The translations under genes and the position numbers were made by a program. DNA of 64,000 nucleotides from Welwitschia mirabilis. Lineage: Eukaryota; Gnetophyta; Gnetopsida; Welwitschiales. Positions 58,741 to 64,000 of the stretch are shown here, one piece after another. A model generated the notes under the pieces. It made no database searches. It worked only from the letters and a program-made list of their open reading frames with translations, and was not told the DNA's origin. The DNA is taken from assembly GCA_051453625.1 (NCBI GenBank), contig JBOZIK010000001.1:154923743-154987742 (forward strand). Direction: 5' to 3'. Position 1 is the first letter of the stretch. Every line of letters starts with the position of its first letter.

Positions 58741-59264
58741 TTGTTTGATGATTTATCCTTTTGGTGCGCACGGTTTAGGAATAGTTTTGCTAATAAATCC
58801 GAATTTTTCATTGACATATCCAAAGTCCATAGCTTTCTTATATGGACAAGTAAATTGCACATGCCCGTATTTATTGCAATAATAACATCTCAAGCTAAAT
58901 TTACTAAAGGAGTGGAATTTCATATTTGGATAAAAGAACTGAAAGAGAAGAGACTTACTTGAGTGACTCCTCGAGCCAGATTTGTCAAGAGGTGATCTAC
59001 CTATACCTAGCAGTCTCTTAAGATTGTCCTTTTCTTGGGCTAATCTTTCAGTGATTCTTTTAGAGTCTTACAAATCTTTAGATAATTCTTCCACTTTGTT
59101 GTTAACTTTCTTCAAATTGAGTTCTAGGTCACTAATTTATTTTTTGAAAGATAATTTTTTCTTACCAAGCTGTAGATTAATTCTATACAACTCGTCATAT
59201 GCATCAAAAATATCATTATCATTAAAATCACTTTCTTCTTTTTTTTTTTGATTTCTAAACTTAT
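58741..59264 (-). pseudogene. Copia B gag-protease linker with second zinc-finger remnant
   Basis: It is stop-broken on the minus strand. Around 58,850-58,900 the frame reads CYYCNKYGHVQFTC, a CCHC knuckle with normal spacing, as some SIRE/Tork-type copia elements carry before the protease. Heptad-like Leu/Glu/Lys text around 59,000-59,240 suggests the coiled-coil linker usual there. Plus-strand frames over this region are shadows. Confidence 0.6.
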
Positions 59265-59537
59265 CTAAGCTTGTTTGATACTTGGATTCGAACTGATGTG
59301 ATCTGAACAATGCTCTTCGTCAAGTACGATTATTAGCCCAAAGTTCAAGGGTTCTTCGTCACTTGAATAATCTTTATCTTTAGATTCATCATCCCATGTT
59401 GCTTTGAGGGCTTTCTTTCCTTTGTATTTTGAATTTATTTCCTTTTTATTGTTGGCACATTCAGATGCAACATAACCATATATTTTGCACTCATAACATT
59501 GAATAGATGATGAAGAATTCTTTCCTTTATTATTCAT
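59265..59537 (-). pseudogene. Copia B gag zinc knuckle and acidic linker
   Basis: A 90-residue open frame: SSIQCYECKIYGYVASECAN is a CCHC knuckle in which the His is Tyr (C-x2-C-x4-Y-x4-C). KKALKATWDDESKDKDYSSD follows, the acidic linker typical after the knuckle. His to Tyr needs one C-to-T change. Confidence 0.75.
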
Positions 59538-59539
59538 TT

Positions 59540-60290
59540 GTATAGATCCTCCTTTTGAGATTCTACCTTCTTTCTTCTTTTTGAGAAATCTCTTGAAGTT
59601 CTATGTCAGTAGGGCTAGATCATCATCTTCTTCATCATTGCTTGAGGTTTCTTCTTCATGTCCCTTGCTTGCTTTAAGAGCGATACCCTTTCTTTTAGGC
59701 ATCTCATCTTCTGGAAATAGAGTAGCTTCATATGCCATTAGGGATCCCTTCAATTCCTCAACTCTCATTTTGTCGATGTCTTTACTTTTTCCAACAGTAA
59801 TAGTCTTTGGTTTAAATTCTGTAGTAAGACTCCTAGGAATTTTCCTGACTGCTCTATTCTCAAGAACTCTTTCTCCTAGTCCCCACATGCTATTAACTAT
59901 GTTGCTTATCTTAGTCATGTAATCTACCACGGATTCTGATTCTTCCATTCTAGTATTTTCAAATTTGGTGGCTAGAAGTTGCAACTTTGACTTCTTAACA
60001 ACGTTCGTCCCTTCATAAGCTATTCTCAAAGTGTCCCTCATGTCCTTTATTGTCATGCATTGAACTACTCTGTCATATTCTTCAGTCGACAATGCACAAA
60101 TAATAGAATTCATTGCTTGTGCATTAATTTAAAGTATTCTTTTGTCATCAGAATCCCATTTGTCTCTGGGTTTCAACACTACATTCCATCTTTGTCAACA
60201 TCGGTTGGAGGTTCATAATCATGCTTAAATACTGCCCAAATATTGCGATTAAGAGAGGTTAGGAAGATACTCATTTTGGACCTCCAATGA
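59540..60290 (-). pseudogene. Copia B gag, copy 2 of a tandem duplication
   Basis: A 170-residue open frame (59,601-60,113) reads ALSTEEYDRVVQCMTIKDMR, LRIAYEGTNVVKKSKLQLL, ESESVVDYMTKISNIVNSMW, RKIPRSLTTEFKPKTITV and EELKGSLMAYEATL, a nearly intact copia UBN2 gag. The upstream N-terminal part (60,120-60,290) is broken. It is closely related to the copy at 60,391-61,117. Confidence 0.85.
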
Positions 60291-60390
60291 NNNNNNNNNN
60301 NNNNNNNNNNNNNNNNNNNNNNNNNNNNNNNNNNNNNNNNNNNNNNNNNNNNNNNNNNNNNNNNNNNNNNNNNNNNNNNNNNNNNNNNNN
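60291..60390. other. Assembly gap (100 N) between two gag copies
   Basis: It lies exactly at the junction of the duplicated gag segments. It may separate two real tandem copies, or two haplotypes/elements wrongly placed end to end. Confidence 0.9.
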
Positions 60391-61117
60391 ATAATCTTCT
60401 TCATCATTGCTTGAGGTTTATTATTCATGTTCCTCACTTGTTTTAATAGTGATACTTTTTTTTTTTTTTTAGGCATCTCATCTTCTGGAAGAAGAGTAGC
60501 TTCATATGCCATTAGGGACCCTTCAATTCCTTAACTCTCATTTTGTTAATATCTTTACTTTCTTCAATAACAGTAGTCTTTGATCTAAATTTTGCAGTAA
60601 GGCTTCTAAATATTTTTCTTATTACTCTATTCTCAGGAACTCTTTCTTCTAATCCCCACATGTAATTAACTATGTTGCTTATCTTAGTGATGTAATCTGC
60701 CACTGATTCTGATTCTTCCATTATAATATTCTCAAGAAGTTACAGCTTTGAGTTCTTAATGATGTTTGTCCCTTCGTAAGCTATATTCAAAGTTTCTCAC
60801 ATGTCCTTTACTGTCATGCACTGAACTACTCTATCATATTCTTCAATGGACAATGCATAGATAATGACGTTCATTGCTTGTACATTAATCTGAACAATTC
60901 TTTTGTCATCAGTATCCCATTTGTCTCTGGGCTTCAACACTACATTCCCATCTTTATCAACATCTGTTGGAGGTTCATAACCATGCTGAAGTACTACCCA
61001 AATATCCAGATTAAGAGAGGTTATGAAGTTACTCATTTTGAATCTCCAATAAGTACAATTGCTATCATTGAAGAAGGGAGGTCTAGAAACAGCTTGACCT
61101 CCTAGATAATTCAAATA
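60391..61117 (-). pseudogene. Copia B gag, copy 1 (N-terminal end)
   Basis: It starts MNYLGGQAVSRPPFFNDSNC with TYWRFKMSNFI and WVVLQHGYEPP (60,797-61,114), the copia gag N-terminus next to the primer-site region. ALSIEEYDRVVQCMTVKDM and, after a small deletion, MEESESVADYITKISNIV (60,512-60,721) follow. It is diverged from copy 2, including a 14-base T run near 60,456. Confidence 0.8.
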
Positions 61118-61248
61118 NNNNNNNNNNNNNNNNNNNNNNNNNNNNNNNNNNNNNNNNNNNNNNNNNNNNNNNNNNNNNNNNNNNNNNNNNNNNNNNNNNN
61201 NNNNNNNNNNNNNNNNNNNNNNNNNNNNNNNNNNNNNNNNNNNNNNNN

Positions 61249-62135
61249 ATCTTGCAATTACAATGCTTAAATATATAGCTAATGATAAATTTGTGATGAA
61301 TGATAATTAAAACTTTAGAAACAAATTAAAAAACAAGTGTGTGAGAAATTTATAGTGGTTCAGCCTAAAGCCTACTCCACTCTCATGGGGCAGCACTTGC
61401 TATTAGCCTCCTAGTTTTTTTAACTCCAAAAGTTACATACAACTTCCCTACCACCAAGGATCTTCTTTCAAATTTTATGCCAAGCTCAACTCAGTGAGCT
61501 ATTTCCAAAGTAATGCAAGATAGAAATGTCTGATAGTGTGGTGCCATACTTTTGGTATAGTACATCAACTTTGAAGGACAAAATAATGGACCTTCTAGAG
61601 AGAGATAACTAGTCAGTTTAGTACAAAAAAGAGTGATTTCACTAGTTTGAATACAAAATAATCTCACAATTGTTTGTCTCTTTTGAATCTCAAAAAGGTA
61701 ATTTTTGATAAGAGATGAGTACCTATTTACAGATCTTTTCAAAAAATAGCTATCGAGAACATCGTATAAAGTGCTTATGATGTTGGTTAGTGTGCCAAAG
61801 AGGATTTGAGACATTTGTGCCTTGAAGCCCTCAAACCGACATTCTTAACAGATAACTTTCCATGCCTACAATTGCATTGTCGAATGTTCCATCGATAAAT
61901 CTTAAACGTTCCAGTTTTAGAACTAGGCTTCTGACAAAATTGAGAAGAGCTCTTGACGTACCGAAATAACAGATTGGATGTCCTAGTTTCACAAGGCGAA
62001 TGCCCCAATGCAAAAAGATAGCTTACAGGGCCAGACGTAATACTGGTTTCACAGGGCAGACATCCCAATACAGAAAATAACTTACAAGGCCGAATGTCCC
62101 GGATTCACAAGGAAAACGTCCCAAGTATGATGGTC
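61249..62135 (-). repeat. 5' LTR of copia B (outer end possibly truncated)
   Basis: Homologous to 52,490-53,400. Its inner edge is lost in the 131-N gap at 61,118-61,248, which also hides the primer site. Homology to the other LTR ends near 62,135, so U3 is either truncated here or the left LTR carries extra sequence. Confidence 0.75.
61977..62130 (-). promoter_or_regulatory. 56-59 bp tandem array with GATGTCC/GACATCC/ACGTCC motifs, U3 of copia B
   Basis: Units start at 61,977, 62,033 and 62,092, same order and spacing as at 53,232-53,375. Here some motifs still hold the CG: AGACGTAAT, AAAACGTCCC, and CTTGACGTACC just before the array. Confidence 0.65.
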
Positions 62136-63240
62136 ACTTAGTTTATCTTAGACTACTTAGTTTTCTACCTTTTCCTGATTTCACACCTTAAGTCATCTCC
62201 AATAGAATTAACTCTTATCAAAAACTCTCAAGCGTTCAAATAAAAGAAAATAAGAGACAAGATTGGATAAAATCTAAAAAGAATAATTAAATCTTAAAAA
62301 CAATTAGTTGAAAGTCAAATAAAACTTTTTATGTCTCAAGCTTTTGATTTTTATGGTTCTGGACTATAATTTGAAAACTTGTAACTATTGTTATTATGAA
62401 AAATGTCATTTTAATATATTACATCTTAAATTTTATAAATGCATACATATGTCTAATACTAGGGACATTGATTTTAAAATTTTTAGTAATCATATTTCCT
62501 CTTGACAGAGTGATTTAATTATACTTGAGACATCCTGGTTTGCTAATCAAGTTATTCATTGAAATGCATGACCTATTAACTAGTAAGCGAATGTCCCACC
62601 AATTAGACTACCATCCTAATAGCTATATACACATACAAATATAAGTAACAGTCATTTTTAATCTTGCTCATACAAATTAATAAGTAATTTTTTGACTAAA
62701 AATAACTTTTTACTATAGCAAACACAAATTGATAAACAAATCTTTTTCCTTTTCGAAAACAACTCCTTATGTATAAATACAATCCTCACTCCACCATCCT
62801 CAATGGGGCCCAAACAACATGAACAAGGGAAGTAAACCAATCACAACCACCATGACAATTTCATCATCCTTTATTATAAAAAATGTTAATAGTAATATTT
62901 CTATTTATATTAAAAGCAACTTTAGATGATTTCTAAAAAGGATAACGAAAATTCAAACTTTTAGTGACTATAACTTTTTAAAAATATATGTGCTACAATC
63001 ATCTAAATAAATGATTTAATTATAATTAATGCCTTAAACATGCTAATCAAGTCATCTAAAAGTTTAACACAATTGCCATTAATAGCTTTGTTAGTTTTTT
63101 AATTTCCTTAATATGTAAACAAAATTTTAAAAAAAATCTTTTTTGAACTTGTATTCTAAATTTTTAAGTTAACCTTTTTAGAGTTTGAAGAATATAACTA
63201 GAAATATTATCCTCAAAATCCTATCTATCCTATCAACGTG
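62136..63240. other. Unassigned AT-rich DNA
   Basis: No gene or known repeat recognised. Confidence 0.45.
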
Positions 63241-64000
63241 TGCCTAGATACCTTACTATAGCAAAGACCAAAGTGAAAAATCTTTGGAGGAGTGCAACTG
63301 GATTATGGAAAATCTAAACCGAAGGAACCGTAAAGCCCTACTAATCTATATAGGTCTTTAGGAGGCAGAAATTTACTTGGGTAGGTCGTTCTTCCCTGGT
63401 AGTTGTACAATTGTTCGAATGGGCCTAAGGCTAAGCTGTACTTAATTGGGTCAGCTGAAGCTGGAAACGGTTGCATGCCAGGTTCAAGGCAAGCGGTATC
63501 TACTAGGGTGAGGTCCCAAGGGGAGATGAAATATAGGAGTGGGCACGTCGAGCATAGTCAAATTGAAATTAGGTTATAAAAACTGGCTTCACATTGTTCA
63601 TTTATCAAGAAAGAGCAAGGCAATCATCTGACAAAAGGAGTTTTTACTTCTTCAGGACTGGGCATTCGGACACAAGCAAAGTCTCCCATATGCTACAAAA
63701 AATGACTGAAGAAAGCCTCCTTTGAGTTTTGTTGGTTCTGAGTTAAAGATGTAATTCTGCAAAACGATCACAAAACTTCAAAGATTACTTTGCAAACGAG
63801 AACCCTGGAGCAAAACTTAACCCCCTGCAAAATCTTATCAGAAGCAACTGCCAAAAGCCCCAATGACCACAGAGGACAAAGCCCTATGAAGAAACCTAAT
63901 CGCCAAAACCCTAGCAGAGTCCCCAAAAACCACTGGCCAGAGGATTCCGCAAACGTTATGTGCTCACAACACGCATTGCTATTTTAAGATGAACAAATTA
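63241..64000 (+). promoter_or_regulatory. Promoter-like, GC-richer segment at window end
   Basis: GC and CpG rise. A G-box-like GGGCACGTCGAG lies at about 63,541-63,552, and TATAAAAAC at 63,575-63,583 about 25 bases further on. The following 400 bases are gene-like in composition, with AACCCTAG and AAACCCTA-like words near 63,910 in the form AAAACCCTAGC. No ATG-started frame of note ends before the window edge, so this may be the 5' UTR of a gene to the right. The frame at 63,790-63,987 lacks an ATG. Confidence 0.4.

Larger units (their letters stand above)
52444..62135 (-). mobile_element. Ty1/copia retrotransposon B, near full length, dead
   Basis: Reading right to left: 5' LTR (about 61,249-62,135), primer site hidden in a gap (61,118-61,248), gag in two tandem copies (60,391-61,117 and 59,540-60,290), zinc knuckle (59,265-59,537), protease/GAG-pre (58,100-58,740), integrase (56,360-58,100, around a 740-N gap), RT and RNase H (54,950-56,340), and 3' LTR (from 52,444). 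The order is that of Ty1/copia. RT and integrase have lost catalytic Asp residues and several stops are present. Confidence 0.85.

Overview
This window is nuclear DNA from a flowering plant or other seed plant. One conserved plant gene with spliced exons, a plant promoter and a telo-box sits in a very AT-rich, CpG-poor landscape built from decayed plant LTR retrotransposons (Ty1/copia, Athila-like Ty3/gypsy, chromovirus-like Ty3/gypsy), a LINE remnant and a tRNA-derived SINE pair. The species cannot be read from the sequence. The heavy C-to-T type decay and old, nested elements suggest a genome that removes repeats slowly.

Layout: 0.2-0.7 kb, a 37-bp tandem repeat and a duplicated TATA promoter around an assembly gap. 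1.7-2.3 kb (minus), a relic of a retroelement protein resembling the 'putative plant transposon protein' family. 2.6-6.7 kb, a truncated copia element on the minus strand with a 5' LTR, primer site, gag and protease/GAG-pre. 8.4-11.8 kb, an Athila-type LTR split by a 2.8-kb non-coding LTR element with a 5-bp target duplication (AAGCA). 12.2-13.8 kb (plus), chromovirus RT/RNase H/integrase remains. 14.5-15.8 kb, a second Athila primer site with LTR and a plus-strand Athila RT/integrase relic. 19.1-29.0 kb, a near complete but dead Athila-like element on the minus strand (LTR, PBS, gag, protease, RT, RNase H, integrase, PPT, LTR). 29.5-31.9 kb (plus), a copia RT/RNase H relic with LTR. 32.0-32.4 kb (minus), the end of a LINE ORF2. 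35.4-35.8 kb, a head-to-head SINE pair.

The only gene that looks functional lies at 37.2-41.5 kb on the plus strand. It encodes a 598-residue lysine-rich protein that starts MSRCFPFPPPGY and ends with a conserved acidic/aromatic block, a seed-plant family of unknown function. Its three coding exons join in frame with canonical splice sites. Beyond it lie a genic-looking 3' flank (to 43.2 kb), a 0.3-kb-arm inverted repeat (45.0-46.3 kb), an unexplained CpG-retaining island (49.0-50.6 kb), and a large decayed copia element on the minus strand (52.4-62.1 kb) with LTRs, gag (partly duplicated), zinc knuckle, protease, integrase and RT. The window ends in a promoter-like segment (63.2-64.0 kb) that may belong to a gene outside it.

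There is no sign of a new multi-gene system. The most interesting signals are: all four recognisable RT active sites and all three integrase cores have lost a catalytic Asp to Asn; arrays of decayed GACGTC-like sites lie upstream of copia LTR TATA boxes; and a 740-base N gap is flanked by the same 44-mer and is probably an assembly artefact.
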